Shown: positions 24,867 through 34,043, counted from the first letter of the stretch. The stretch: DNA of 64,000 nucleotides from Pseudomonas sp. LBUM920 (GCF_003852315.1 NZ_CP027762.1:5065501-5129500); one strand, 5' to 3'. Notes: a model not told the origin generated them from the letters alone. Numbers and translations: made by a program.

Positions 24867-26225
24867 ATGGATACCTCTGACGCGTGCTTCCCCGAGCTCT
24901 CGAACATGCTATTCAACGCCCACAAAAAAACTATCAACACCCTGCAACACACCAACGCCCAACAAGCCAGCTTGCTGGATGCCATCGAGCGCTCCATGGC
25001 GGTGATCGAATTCGATCTGCAAGGTACCGTCCTGCGGGCCAATGAGAATTTCCTCAAGACCATGAGCTACCGCGCCGAACAGATCGAGGGCCAGCCCCAC
25101 CGGATGTTCTGCACCCCCGCGTTCACGCGCAGTGCCGAGTACAACCAGTTGTGGACGCAGCTGCGTAATGGCCAATTTCAGTCGGGCACCTTTGAACGCG
25201 TCGGCGGCGACGGCCAATCGGTATGGCTGGAAGCCAGCTACAACCCGGTGCGCGATCACACCGGCCAGGTCATCAAAGTGGTGAAATACGCCATGGACGT
25301 CACCCCGCGCCTGCAGGCCGAAAGTGAAGCCAACGCCAAGTTGGGTGCCATCGACCGGGCCATGGCGGTGATCGAGTTCAACCTCGACGGCACCATCATT
25401 ACCGCCAATGCAAATTTCCTGCAGCGCATGGGCTACAGCCTGGCGCAGATTCAGGGCAAGCATCACCGCCTGTTCTGCAAGCCGGACCTGGCCAACAGCT
25501 CGACCTACAGTGAGTTCTGGAAGCGCTTGAACCAGGGCGAACTGTTCAACGGCCAGTTTGAACGCATCGACAAAAACGGCCAGACGGTGTGGCTGGAGGC
25601 CAACTACAACCCGGTGTACGACGCCAGCGGGCGCCTGTGCAAAGTGGTGAAGTTTGCCTCCGACATCACCGCCAGAGTGCAACAGCATGCCGCCGACGCC
25701 GCCAGCGCTGCCCAGGCTTATCACATCTCGCTGAACACTCGGGATATCGCCGAAAAGGGCGCCGATGTGATCCAGCAAACCGCCAGCGGCATGCGCGAGA
25801 TTGCTGCCGACATCGATGGCTCCTCGCAACTGATCGCCAAGCTGGGCGAGCGTTCGCAGCAGATCACGGCCATCGTCAACACCATCCGCGGCATCGCCGA
25901 CCAGACCAACCTGCTGGCCCTCAACGCCGCCATCGAAGCGGCGCGCGCTGGCGAACAAGGCCGGGGCTTTGCCGTGGTGGCCGACGAAGTGCGGCAACTG
26001 GCGGCACGCACCAGCGGCTCGACGGCGGAAATCTCCAGCATGATCGCGATGATCCAGGAGGAAACCCGCCAAGCCATCGACAGCATGGAAGGGACTCGCG
26101 ACCGCGCCGCTCAAGGTGTGGAGTTGGCCAACCAGGCCGGCACGGTGATCCTGCAGATTCGCGAAGGCACGGGCGAGGCTGTGCAGGCGGTGAGCGCGTT
26201 TGCCAATGAGCGGGGCAACAACTGA
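24867..26225 (+). CDS. BdlA-like PAS-PAS methyl-accepting chemotaxis protein
   Basis: A ~452-aa soluble chemoreceptor: two PAS domains in tandem (residues ~45-160 and ~170-280, each with MAVIEF and a W.E..YNP core) and a short methyl-accepting signalling domain. The hairpin tip ADQTNLLALNAAIEAARAGE is intact. No membrane segment is visible. This is the layout of P. aeruginosa BdlA, which links redox or nutrient cues and c-di-GMP to biofilm dispersal. The start could be the ATG at 24867 or at 24906. A paralogue lies at 60988. Confidence 0.9.
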   Translation: MDTSDACFPELSNMLFNAHKKTINTLQHTNAQQASLLDAIERSMAVIEFDLQGTVLRANENFLKTMSYRAEQIEGQPHRMFCTPAFTRSAEYNQLWTQLRNGQFQSGTFERVGGDGQSVWLEASYNPVRDHTGQVIKVVKYAMDVTPRLQAESEANAKLGAIDRAMAVIEFNLDGTIITANANFLQRMGYSLAQIQGKHHRLFCKPDLANSSTYSEFWKRLNQGELFNGQFERIDKNGQTVWLEANYNPVYDASGRLCKVVKFASDITARVQQHAADAASAAQAYHISLNTRDIAEKGADVIQQTASGMREIAADIDGSSQLIAKLGERSQQITAIVNTIRGIADQTNLLALNAAIEAARAGEQGRGFAVVADEVRQLAARTSGSTAEISSMIAMIQEETRQAIDSMEGTRDRAAQGVELANQAGTVILQIREGTGEAVQAVSAFANERGNN

Positions 26226-26301
26226 CCTGATCTTCATGTGTCTGCCCGGGGGCTCGGTCTATAGTGCTGACTAGTCTTTACGCCAAGGATTCGAGCCCGC
26301 C

Positions 26302-26820
26302 ATGACCCCAGACAAGCCAGAAGCAGCCCCCGTCGATCACCTGCGTTTCCACCGAGGCCACGCCCACCTGGCGCCGACCTTCGGCAACGACACCTTTGCG
26401 CTCAAGGCCGAAGCGTTCGCGCGCTTCTTTGGTACGCCCACCTTTCTGGGCGCGCAAACCGCGATCGTGATCTTGTGGGTGGTGCTGAACATGACCGGCA
26501 TCACCCACTTCGACGTGTACCCGTTCATCCTGCTCAACCTGGCCTTCAGCCTGCAATCGGCCTATGCCGCGCCGCTGATCCTGCTGGCCCAGACACGCCA
26601 GGCCGCCCGCGACAAAGCCCAGTCCGACGCCGATGCGCAGCACCGCGAAGCGCTGGCCATCGCCAACACCGAGCGCCAGGCCCAAGCCGAACAAACCACC
26701 AAGCAGTTGCTGGAACTGCTGGAGCAGAACACCCGCCTGACAGAAATGACCAAGCAACTGACCGAGCGTATCGAGACCCTGACCTGCGAGATGCATGAGC
26801 AGTTCATGCGTAAACCCTGA
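26302..26820 (+). CDS. DUF1003 membrane protein
   Basis: A 172-aa DUF1003 protein. After a soluble N-terminus come two membrane helices (residues ~52-68 and ~72-93; ILLNLAFSLQSAYAAPLIL is the family core). A long, highly charged coiled-coil C-terminus, rich in Gln and Glu, extends from residue ~95 to the end. The role of the family is unknown. Confidence 0.88.
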   Translation: MTPDKPEAAPVDHLRFHRGHAHLAPTFGNDTFALKAEAFARFFGTPTFLGAQTAIVILWVVLNMTGITHFDVYPFILLNLAFSLQSAYAAPLILLAQTRQAARDKAQSDADAQHREALAIANTERQAQAEQTTKQLLELLEQNTRLTEMTKQLTERIETLTCEMHEQFMRKP

Positions 26821-26851
26821 GGGCAAGGCAGTTGCCTTAAGGAAAGCCTGT

Positions 26852-27080
26852 TATGGCGAGCGGGCTTGTTGTAGCGAGCGAGCTGCTGTGGCGAGCGGGC
26901 TTGCCCCGCGTTGGGCTGCAAAGCAGGCCCAAAACCTGACACCGCGGTTTACCTGAAGCATCGCGTTGGCCTATCTGGGGCCGCTTCGCGCCCCAACGCG
27001 GGGCAAGCCCGCTCGCCACAACAAGCCCGCTCGCCACAGCAGCCCGCTCGCCGCAACAAGCCCGCCACAGCAGCTCGCCA
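26852..27080. repeat. REPIN with tandemly expanded arms
   Basis: The centre is a REPIN of the GGCGAGCGGGCTTGCCCCGC type: left core 26889-26917, right core 26990-27019. Outside it, partial copies of the ~18-bp REP tip are stacked (GCGAGCGGGCTTGTTGT and GCGAGCGAGCTGCTGTG on the left; at least four CAAGCCCGCTCGCC-like units on the right). It occupies the space between the DUF1003 and LysR 3' ends. Confidence 0.85.
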
Positions 27081-27097
27081 GTCACAAAAGATGCCGT

Positions 27098-27976
27098 TCA
27101 CGGCAACCGCACATGCCGCCCCAGCTCATCAAACAACGTGACCACCGAACGCAACGCCCGGCAATCCGGACGCGTCAGCAGCCACAGTGCGGTGTTCCGT
27201 GCGGCCAACGCCGGCCCCAGTGGTTGCACACCATCGCCCAAGAGAAAATCCGGCAGCGCCGCCACGCCCAGGCCTGCACGTACCAACTCGGTGACCGACA
27301 ACATGCTGTTGCAGCGATAGCTGGGACGCACACCCGGCAAATGCTCGCGGCGCCAGGCGACGGTGGGGTGATCGGGCAGGAAGTCGTCCGGGGCGATCCA
27401 CGGCAGGTCGGCCAACTCGCGGCCTGCGTGCTGGCGAGCAAAATCGGCACTGGCACACACTTGATATGCGACCGTGCCCAGGCAACGACCGACAAGGTGC
27501 TCCGGCGGCGTCTTGGTCAGGCGCAGGGCAATGTCGGCATCGCGGCGGCTGAGGTTGGCGAAATCATTCGATGTGCTCAACTCCAGGGTCAACGCCGGGT
27601 AGTCGGGCATGAACCGCGCCAGCGCCGGCAGCAGCAAACCTTGCAGCACCGAGTCGGTACAGGTCAGGCGCACAGTGCCGCTGATCACTTCGCCGCCCTG
27701 CTCCACGCCAATGCGCGCCGCCTCCAATGCTTGTTCGGCGTGCTCGGCCTGCTGCGCCAGGTTGCTGGCCAGGCTGGTAGGCAGGTAACCGGCGCGGCTT
27801 TTTTCAAACAGGGTCTGGCCCAAGGCGGCCTCCAGCCGGCGCACCGCGCGGAACACCGTGGACACATCCACCCGCAACAGCGCCGCCGCGCGCGCCAGGG
27901 TGCCGCCGCGTACCAGGGCGAGGATCAGCGAAAGGTCGGGATAGTCGATTTGATAGTGCGTGGCTGCATTGAGCAT
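27098..27976 (-). CDS. LysR-family regulator
   Basis: A 292-aa LysR protein. HTH residues are LILALVRGGTLARAAALLRV then VSTVFRAVRRLE; the effector domain follows. I start at the ATG at 27976 (MLNAATHY), not at the further upstream start (28039), which would cross the divergent promoter. It is divergent from the amidotransferase/monooxygenase pair at 28057, its probable target. Confidence 0.87.
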   Translation of the reverse strand: MLNAATHYQIDYPDLSLILALVRGGTLARAAALLRVDVSTVFRAVRRLEAALGQTLFEKSRAGYLPTSLASNLAQQAEHAEQALEAARIGVEQGGEVISGTVRLTCTDSVLQGLLLPALARFMPDYPALTLELSTSNDFANLSRRDADIALRLTKTPPEHLVGRCLGTVAYQVCASADFARQHAGRELADLPWIAPDDFLPDHPTVAWRREHLPGVRPSYRCNSMLSVTELVRAGLGVAALPDFLLGDGVQPLGPALAARNTALWLLTRPDCRALRSVVTLFDELGRHVRLP

Positions 27977-27996
27977 GTGGGCGAACGCCAATTTTG

Positions 27997-28020
27997 ATTG
28001 CGTGAGCGCCAATCTATAGT
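27997..28020 (+). promoter_or_regulatory. LysR-type box and -10 element
   Basis: ATTG-N9-CAAT at 27997-28013 fits the T-N11-A LysR box and is followed at once by TATAGT (28015-28020), a good -10 for the gene at 28057. CGCCAAT occurs twice, 22 bp apart, across the box. Confidence 0.55.
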
Positions 28021-28056
28021 GGGCACCAGGACACAACAAGCCATGAGGCGTACCCG

Positions 28057-28764
28057 ATGAAAGCCAGCACCTTGCACCTTGCCCTGATCGGCGACTACAA
28101 CCCCGACGTCACCGCGCACCAGGCCATCCCCGTGGCGCTGCAACAGGCGGCCGACGCCTTGAACCTGAACGTTCACGTGCAATGGCTCGACACGGACTCG
28201 ATCACGCCCACCCCTCAATTGCATGCGTTCGACGGTTTCTGGTGTGTGCCCGCCAGCCCCTACCGCGACACCGACGGCGCATTGCGGGCGATCCGGTTTG
28301 CCCGCGAACATAAGCGCCCTTTCCTCGGCACGTGCGGCGGTTTTCAGCATGCGGTGCTGGAATATGCCCGCAACGTGCTGGGTTGGGCGGATGCCGAACA
28401 CGGCGAGCTGGCCCCGCACGCCAAGCGTGCGGTGATCACACCGCTCAGTTGCGCGCTGGTAGAGGCCACGGACACCGTGCGTCTGGCGCCCTACACCCGT
28501 ATCGCCGAGGCCTATGGCACGCTGGATATCCACGAGGGTTATCGCTGCCGCTACGGTATCAACCCCGAGTTCGCCAACGCTCTGTTGGAAAGCGACCTGA
28601 TCCCCAGCGGCCACGACTCGGCCGGCGATCTGCGTGCCATCGAATTGCTCGACCATCCGTTTTTTGTCGCCACGCTGTTCCAACCGGAACGTGCCGCGCT
28701 CAAACACGTCACGCCACCCTTGGCGATCGCTCTGCTCAAGGCCTGTCTGGAGTTGTCACGATGA
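28057..28764 (+). CDS. CTP-synthase-like class I glutamine amidotransferase
   Basis: A 235-aa stand-alone glutaminase-like domain, similar to the C-terminal half of CTP synthase. The nucleophile elbow GTCGGFQHAVLEYARN carries Cys. Where the catalytic pair HPE normally stands, the sequence reads LFQPERAAL, with Gln in place of His. Thus either another His acts or the protein is not a standard glutaminase. The synthase half is absent. Its stop overlaps the start of the monooxygenase gene (ATGA), so the two are coupled. Confidence 0.8.
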   Translation: MKASTLHLALIGDYNPDVTAHQAIPVALQQAADALNLNVHVQWLDTDSITPTPQLHAFDGFWCVPASPYRDTDGALRAIRFAREHKRPFLGTCGGFQHAVLEYARNVLGWADAEHGELAPHAKRAVITPLSCALVEATDTVRLAPYTRIAEAYGTLDIHEGYRCRYGINPEFANALLESDLIPSGHDSAGDLRAIELLDHPFFVATLFQPERAALKHVTPPLAIALLKACLELSR

Positions 28765-29081
28765 TCGCCAACACTCCCGCCACGCCCTACTACGCAGTGA
28801 TTTTCAGCTCAGTGCGCACCGAGGGCGATCAAGGCTACGGCCAGGCCGCCGCCCGCATGCTGGAACTGGCGCGTGAACAACCGGGGTTTCTCGGGGTGGA
28901 ATCGGCGCGCGAGGACGGCTTGGGGATCACAGTGTCCTACTGGGAAAGCGAGGCGGCGATCCTGGCCTGGAAACAGCAGGCCGAGCACCGCGAAGTGCGC
29001 GAGCAAGGCCGCGCCACCTGGTACTCGGCGTTTCACACGCGGGTGTGCAAGGTGGAGCGGGCCTACACCTTCCAGAAGTGA
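28761..29081 (+). CDS. Antibiotic biosynthesis monooxygenase-domain protein
   Basis: A 106-aa ABM-fold protein: VIFSSVRTEGDQGYGQAA, PGFLGVESAREDGLGITVSY and WESEAAILAWKQQAEH are the dimeric ferredoxin-like core of cofactor-free monooxygenases and related proteins. The start is the ATG at 28761 overlapping the amidotransferase stop. The substrate is unknown. The coupling suggests one small pathway of detoxification or modification. Confidence 0.85.
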   Translation: MIANTPATPYYAVIFSSVRTEGDQGYGQAAARMLELAREQPGFLGVESAREDGLGITVSYWESEAAILAWKQQAEHREVREQGRATWYSAFHTRVCKVERAYTFQK

Positions 29082-29094
29082 AATGCGTGCCCCG

Positions 29095-29179
29095 GTGGGA
29101 GCTGGCTTGCCTGCGATGGCATCAACTCGGTTCCACCCAAAGACCGCGTCGTCTGCATCGCAGGCAAGCCAGCTCCCAC
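29095..29179. repeat. REPIN (GTGGGAGCTGGCTTGC type)
   Basis: An inverted pair with cores GTGGGAGCTGGCTTGCCTGC and its complement, about 85 bp, between convergent genes. Confidence 0.9.
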
Positions 29180-29213
29180 CTCTGATCTTGATTGCCTGCA
29201 AAACAACAGGTGC

Positions 29214-29537
29214 TTAGCTGACCAAACTGCGCAACGCACTGATCTGCGGGATTTCGACCCGGCGCATGTACACGCGCAACGGCTCGGAGATGTTGATGCG
29301 GTCGTCGATGTTCTGGTCCAGCAGCAACTGCAGGCGTTCGCGCGACAGGGTCATGGCGTGGTCGGCGGCCGGTAGCCAGACAAATTCAGCAGTAGGAATG
29401 ATGCCGTCATCGGCCACGTCCATGCCGAAGGCATCTTCGCTGAAACGCACAATGTACTGGCCGGTTTTGCGGTTCAGGCCGACAAAACCGTGGAGTTGGT
29501 CGGCGGCCTGGCAGATGAGTTCTGAAGTGATGCGCAT
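29214..29537 (-). CDS. DUF2025 family protein
   Basis: A 107-aa protein of the Pseudomonas DUF2025 family (similar to PA1123); function unknown. The conserved stretch GFVGLNRKTGQYIVRFSEDA followed by FGMDVADD identifies it. The ATG at 29537 (MRITSELIC) has AGGTTT upstream; 38 extra codons before it are dropped. It is probably cytoplasmic: no signal peptide is present. Confidence 0.82.
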   Translation of the reverse strand: MRITSELICQAADQLHGFVGLNRKTGQYIVRFSEDAFGMDVADDGIIPTAEFVWLPAADHAMTLSRERLQLLLDQNIDDRINISEPLRVYMRRVEIPQISALRSLVS

Positions 29538-29769
29538 GGTAAACCTCACTGAAAAGTCCCACTGGGACTGGAAAGATGGTTTACACGCGTGGCAGAAATT
29601 ACGGCCCTCTGACGGGGCAGCTGCGGCCAAGAATACTGCACTACAGCACAAAAAAAACCCGAAAAATGGCGCCTGAGCACCTTAATGTCGGTTTGGTGAT
29701 AGCGCCTTTCGCAATCAATTGTTAAAAAGGACGCCTTCTCAAAGTTACCTCCATGAAAGGACTTCGCAT

Positions 29770-30897
29770 ATGCCTGTCACGTTTACCAAGAGCGCCTTGC
29801 TGCTCGCTCTGATGCTCGGCCTTGGCCAGGCACAGGCTGCCGACCCGATCAGCCCGGCTGAATTGGCAACAAACGAAGGCATTCCGTACCCGGCCGTCAT
29901 TGCGCACCGTGGCGCTTCCTACGACGCTCCCGAATCCACCGCGGCTTCCTACAAGCTCGCTCGCGACCTGGGCGCCGACTACCTGGAAATGGACCTGCAG
30001 CGCAGTAAAGATGGCGTGCTGTTCGCCCTGCACGACAACAACCTGCAGCGCACCACCGACGTGGCGACCAAGTTCCCCGAGCGCAAAGACGCCCCGGCCA
30101 ACGAGTTCACCTGGGCCGAGCTGCGCACCCTGGACGCTGGCAGCTGGTTCAACGCCGCCTACCCGGATCGTGCGCGCCCAGCGTTCGTCGGCCTGAAAAT
30201 CCAGAGCCTGGACGAAATCATCAAGATCGCCGAAGGCAACCCGCAGCACAAACCCGGCCTGTACATCGAAACCAAAGAGCCCAAGCAATTTCCGGGCATC
30301 GAAGCCGACCTGAAAAACAAGCTGCTGGACAAGGGCTGGTTGAGCTCTGCCGGCTCCAAGCTGGGCAAGAGCAACACGGGCGTCGGCCAGGGCAAGGGCC
30401 GCGTGGTGCTGCAAACGTTTGAAAAAGACAGCTTGAAAGAGCTGCAGAAAGAAATGCCCAACACCCCGAAAATCCTGCTGCTGTGGGTCGGCCCAGGCAG
30501 CATCGAGCCGAAGTCCGCGCAGACATTCGCCGAATCCGGCGAGACCACCAAAGCGGCCTACTACGCCAAGCAAGAGCCGAAAGACGCTGCCGAGTTTGAA
30601 AAGTGGGTCGACGAAGCCAAGAGCCTCGGCGCCATCGGCACCGGCCCATCGGCCGAACTGACCAACCATGGCGACCAGAGCTACACCGACCTGGTGAAGC
30701 CACAAATGAACAAGCTGACCCACGACAAAGGCTTGCTGGTGCACGTCTATACCGTCGATGAACCGGTGGACTTCGAGAAAGTGATGGCCGCTGGCGTCGA
30801 TGGCATCTTCACCAACCGCGCCGCCGAACTGCTGAAGTTCTACAAGCGCTGGCCGTCGTCGAGTGTGCAGGACCTGCTTAAGGACAACGGGTACTAA
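29770..30897 (+). CDS. glpQ: Glycerophosphodiester phosphodiesterase GlpQ
   Basis: A 375-aa periplasmic phosphodiesterase that releases glycerol-3-phosphate from deacylated phospholipids. The signal peptide (SALLLALMLGLGQAQA) ends before ADPISPAE. Catalytic motifs are intact: AHRGASYDAPEST, EMDLQRSKDG and the HDNNLQRTTD region, with a TNRAAELL end. An AAAGGA site 11 nt upstream decides the ATG at 29770. The gene is monocistronic. Confidence 0.92.
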   Translation: MPVTFTKSALLLALMLGLGQAQAADPISPAELATNEGIPYPAVIAHRGASYDAPESTAASYKLARDLGADYLEMDLQRSKDGVLFALHDNNLQRTTDVATKFPERKDAPANEFTWAELRTLDAGSWFNAAYPDRARPAFVGLKIQSLDEIIKIAEGNPQHKPGLYIETKEPKQFPGIEADLKNKLLDKGWLSSAGSKLGKSNTGVGQGKGRVVLQTFEKDSLKELQKEMPNTPKILLLWVGPGSIEPKSAQTFAESGETTKAAYYAKQEPKDAAEFEKWVDEAKSLGAIGTGPSAELTNHGDQSYTDLVKPQMNKLTHDKGLLVHVYTVDEPVDFEKVMAAGVDGIFTNRAAELLKFYKRWPSSSVQDLLKDNGY

Positions 30898-30996
30898 GCG
30901 TCAGGCCGCAATAGGTGTCGGTTCGCCATTAAGGATGAATTAAGTTGCGCTGGTTAATCTGGCGCCACTTAAACAGCTCACCCAGAAGGACACACC

Positions 30997-31302
30997 ATGA
31001 AAACCCTGACCGCCCTGTTTGCCGCTACCGCCCTGACCCTGACTGCCGGCCTGGCCCAGGCGGACGTTCGTCCGGACCATATTGAAGGCCTGCTCAAATC
31101 CGGCGCAGTCATGCCGTTCGAGAAACTCAACGCCGCCGCCGTGGCCACTCACCCCGGCGCCAGCATCACCGACACCGAGCTGGACCACAAAAACGGTGTA
31201 CTGGTTTACGAAGTTGACGTGACCGACACCGCTGGCAAGCGCTTTGAAGTCAAGCTCGACGCCAAGACCGGCGCGGTGCTGGAAAACAAGCAAGACACTT
31301 GA
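30997..31302 (+). CDS. PepSY-domain periplasmic protein
   Basis: A 101-aa secreted PepSY protein. The signal peptide is MKTLTALFAATALTLTAGLAQA, then DVRPDH. The C-terminal half (ITDTELDHKNGVLVYEVDVTD, ending FEVKLDAKTGAVLENK) is a PepSY repeat. Such proteins often bind or modulate regulators or peptidases; no partner is visible here. Confidence 0.88.
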   Translation: MKTLTALFAATALTLTAGLAQADVRPDHIEGLLKSGAVMPFEKLNAAAVATHPGASITDTELDHKNGVLVYEVDVTDTAGKRFEVKLDAKTGAVLENKQDT

Positions 31303-31312
31303 GTCAACCGCC

Positions 31313-31350
31313 AAAAAAACCGCGCCACTTTTTAAGTGGCGCGGTTTTTT
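31313..31350. terminator. Strong bidirectional rho-independent terminator
   Basis: ACCGCGCCACTT (31319-31330) and AAGTGGCGCGGT (31334-31345) form a 12-bp stem with a TTT loop, flanked by A7 on the left and T6 on the right. It lies 10 bp after the PepSY stop. Confidence 0.95.
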
Positions 31351-31486
31351 ATGCGCGCTGGAAAGCCAGAGGCAGGAAAAGTACCCACATAGTTAATGAA
31401 ATTACACCTACAACGCGCAAGGTCGCTAGAATCCCACTTATTAACGTGGGTACAACGCCCACCCTCCTCCCTATAGAGACCGCTGA

Positions 31487-32659
31487 ATGGGGCAGAAAGC
31501 CGCCGACATCGCCACTATTGGCCGTATCAGTGCCGTACCTGCGATGCTCAAAGTCATCAGCGACATGACCGGCCTGCGTTTTGCCGCCGTGGCGCGCGTG
31601 ACCGAGGACACCTGGACCGCCTGCGCTGTGCTCGATCAATTGGAGTTCGGCCTCGGTGTGGGTGGCGAGCTGGACCTTTCCACGACTATCTGTCACGAAA
31701 TCCGGGGTTCCCACGTCTCCGTGGTGATCGACAAGGCCAGTGAAGACCCGCGCTACCACGACCACCACACCCCGCGCATGTACCAGTTTGAAAGCTACAT
31801 CTCGGTGCCGGTGTTCCGCACTGACGGGCGCTTTTTCGGCACTATTTGCGCGTTGGACCCCAACCCGGCGCAGCTGCGCAGCAGCACGATCCAATCGACC
31901 ATGGAGTCGTTCGCCCGGGTGCTGTCCTTGCAGATCGAAGCCGAGGAGGATTTGCAGGATACCCAGGCGCAATTGCAGGAAGAACGCGGCACGGCCGAAC
32001 TGCGCGAGCAATTCATCGCCGTGCTCGGCCATGACCTGCGCAACCCGCTGTTCGCCATCAACTTCGGTGCCGAGCGGCTACTGCGCAAACACCCCAACGC
32101 GGCGACCGACCCGCTCGTACGGCACATCCTCGCCAGTGGCCGGCGCGCGTCGCAACTGGTCGAAGATGTACTGGATTTCGCTCGCGGGCGCATGGGCAGC
32201 GGCATTCCGCTGCACCTCAATGATTGCCTGGATTTGCAGGACGCTTTTCGACACGTGGTCTTCGAAGTGCAAAGCGTGCACCCGCAACGCTTGATCAAGG
32301 CCGATATCGGCGACCTGCGTGGCGTCTACGGCGACCGCGATCGGCTGGCGCAATTGCTCTCCAACCTGGTGGCCAACGCCATCCATCATGGTAGCCACGA
32401 CGGCCCGGTGGAGGTCACGGCGCGGATTGAGCATGACCACTTCACGCTGACCGTGAAGAACCCCGGCCAGATCGACGAACTGGCGTTGCCTCGGCTCTTT
32501 CAGCCCTACTCGCGGCCGCTCAGGGACACGCCACAAGCCGGCCTCGGCCTGGGTTTGTATATCGTCAAGCAGATTGCCGATGCCCACGGCGGACAGCTGC
32601 AGGTATCGTCCTGCGCAGAAAATGGCACGCGCTTCACCTTCACACTGAAAACCCGCTGA
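31487..32659 (+). CDS. GAF-domain sensor histidine kinase
   Basis: A 390-aa kinase without membrane segments. A GAF domain spans residues ~15-150 (FAAVARVTEDTWTACAVLDQ, SYISVPVFRTDGRFFGTICA). HisKA follows with phospho-acceptor His in VLGHDLRNPL, then HATPase_c with N box (NLVANAIHHG) and GLGLGLYIVKQ. There is no receiver domain and no linked response regulator, so the partner is encoded elsewhere. The GAF resembles the phytochrome-like subgroup but no chromophore Cys could be assigned. Confidence 0.9.
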   Translation: MGQKAADIATIGRISAVPAMLKVISDMTGLRFAAVARVTEDTWTACAVLDQLEFGLGVGGELDLSTTICHEIRGSHVSVVIDKASEDPRYHDHHTPRMYQFESYISVPVFRTDGRFFGTICALDPNPAQLRSSTIQSTMESFARVLSLQIEAEEDLQDTQAQLQEERGTAELREQFIAVLGHDLRNPLFAINFGAERLLRKHPNAATDPLVRHILASGRRASQLVEDVLDFARGRMGSGIPLHLNDCLDLQDAFRHVVFEVQSVHPQRLIKADIGDLRGVYGDRDRLAQLLSNLVANAIHHGSHDGPVEVTARIEHDHFTLTVKNPGQIDELALPRLFQPYSRPLRDTPQAGLGLGLYIVKQIADAHGGQLQVSSCAENGTRFTFTLKTR

Positions 32660-32759
32660 ACTCGTTTTCATACCGTCACAAAATCGTCATCCGGCCTTGC
32701 AATGATTCGCCCACGCGAACCTGTGAAACGTCCTACAGGCGCTTTCTCTGCGAGCCTCC

Positions 32760-33782
32760 ATGAACCACAGCATCGACCACGGCCATCAGGATCCCGATCT
32801 GTTTGGCCTGCTTTACGGTTTTCGTTTTCGACCCGGCGAAAAGGGCGAGCAGATTGATTCGGCCACGGCGCTCGCAGCCTTGCAGGCGCCGCACAACCCG
32901 GATGAATTTCTCTGGCTGCACCTGAACCTGGCGCACGCCGCGTGCGAGCGCTGGATGCAGACGCATCTGGCGCTGCCGGAAGAGTTTTTCGAAGCCTTGC
33001 ACGAAGGTTCACGTTCTACGCGCATCGAACACGTTGACTCGGCCTTGCTGGCGGTGGTCAACGACGTGGTGTTCAACTTCAGCAGCATGGTTTCCTCGGA
33101 TATTTCCACGCTGTGGGTGTGCGCCCGCAGCCACTTGCTGGTGAGTGCGCGCCTGCAACCGTTGCATTCGGTGGACAAATTGCGCTCGTCGGTGAAAGCC
33201 GGTGAACGCTTTCGCTCGCCGCTGGAGCTGCTGGTGCATTTGTTGCGCGACCAGGGCGAGGTGCTGACCCAGATCGTGCGCAAGACCAGCCTCAGCGTCG
33301 ACCACATCGAAGACCAATTGCTGTCTTCGCGCCTGTCTACCAACCGCGCCGAACTGGGTGCCGCACGCCGGGTGCTGGTGCGCCTGCAACGCCTGCTGGC
33401 GCTGGAACCGGGCTCGTTGCTGCGCCTGCTCAATCGCCCGCCGCAGTGGCTGCAAAAGGAGGACGTGAAGGAATTGCGCAAATCCACCGAGGAGTTTGCG
33501 CTGATCATCAACGACCTGATGGCCCTGGGTGAGCGGATCAAATTGTTGCAGGAAGAGATCGCCGCCAACCTCAATGAACAAAGCAACCGCACGCTGTTCA
33601 CCCTTACGGTGGTGACAGTGCTGGCGTTGCCGATCAACATCATTGCCGGTTTTTTTGGCATGAACGTGGGCGGCGTGCCGCTCTCCACTGACCCGGAAGG
33701 CTTCTGGATTCTGGTGGCGTTGGTGGCCACGTTCACCTTGATAGCCGGGCGCTGGGCCTTTAGAAAGCGCAAAGACTACTGA
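32760..33782 (+). CDS. ZntB/CorA-family metal transporter
   Basis: A 340-aa CorA-superfamily protein. A long acidic cytoplasmic domain is followed by two C-terminal membrane helices. The pore signature is GMNVGGVPL, the ZntB-like variant of GMN. The final KRKDY tail is cytoplasmic. Zinc export versus uptake cannot be decided from sequence. Confidence 0.88.
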   Translation: MNHSIDHGHQDPDLFGLLYGFRFRPGEKGEQIDSATALAALQAPHNPDEFLWLHLNLAHAACERWMQTHLALPEEFFEALHEGSRSTRIEHVDSALLAVVNDVVFNFSSMVSSDISTLWVCARSHLLVSARLQPLHSVDKLRSSVKAGERFRSPLELLVHLLRDQGEVLTQIVRKTSLSVDHIEDQLLSSRLSTNRAELGAARRVLVRLQRLLALEPGSLLRLLNRPPQWLQKEDVKELRKSTEEFALIINDLMALGERIKLLQEEIAANLNEQSNRTLFTLTVVTVLALPINIIAGFFGMNVGGVPLSTDPEGFWILVALVATFTLIAGRWAFRKRKDY

Positions 33783-33802
33783 CCGTGGAATGCTACAAAA
33801 CG

Positions 33803-33884
33803 GTGGGGGCTTGCCTGCGATAGCATCACCCCGGTGTCTGTGAAATACCGAGGTGCCTGCATCGCGGGCAAGCCCGGCTCCCAC
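33803..33884. repeat. Degenerate REPIN
   Basis: GTGGGGGCTTGCCTGCGATAG on the left pairs imperfectly with ATCGCGGGCAAGCCCGGCTC on the right. Arms have point changes relative to the other copies. Confidence 0.75.
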
Positions 33885-34043
33885 ACAAGCCAGCGCCCAC
33901 ATTGATTGCACTCTGACATTACTTTTGTGGACGTTTGTAGACCAGTGGCACGCCCAATTCCCTAAACACTGACTTACCGCAGCATCTCTGTAACATTCTG
34001 CAATGATCATCAACGACATCCTCCCCACACTGGATGCTCCGGC

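Noticed and set aside
24909..26237. A 442-codon frame antisense to the chemoreceptor gene
   Set aside because: Shadow frame; the sense protein has intact PAS and signalling motifs.
29722..30744. A 340-codon frame antisense to glpQ
   Set aside because: Shadow frame with no start signal; glpQ has a signal peptide and catalytic motifs.
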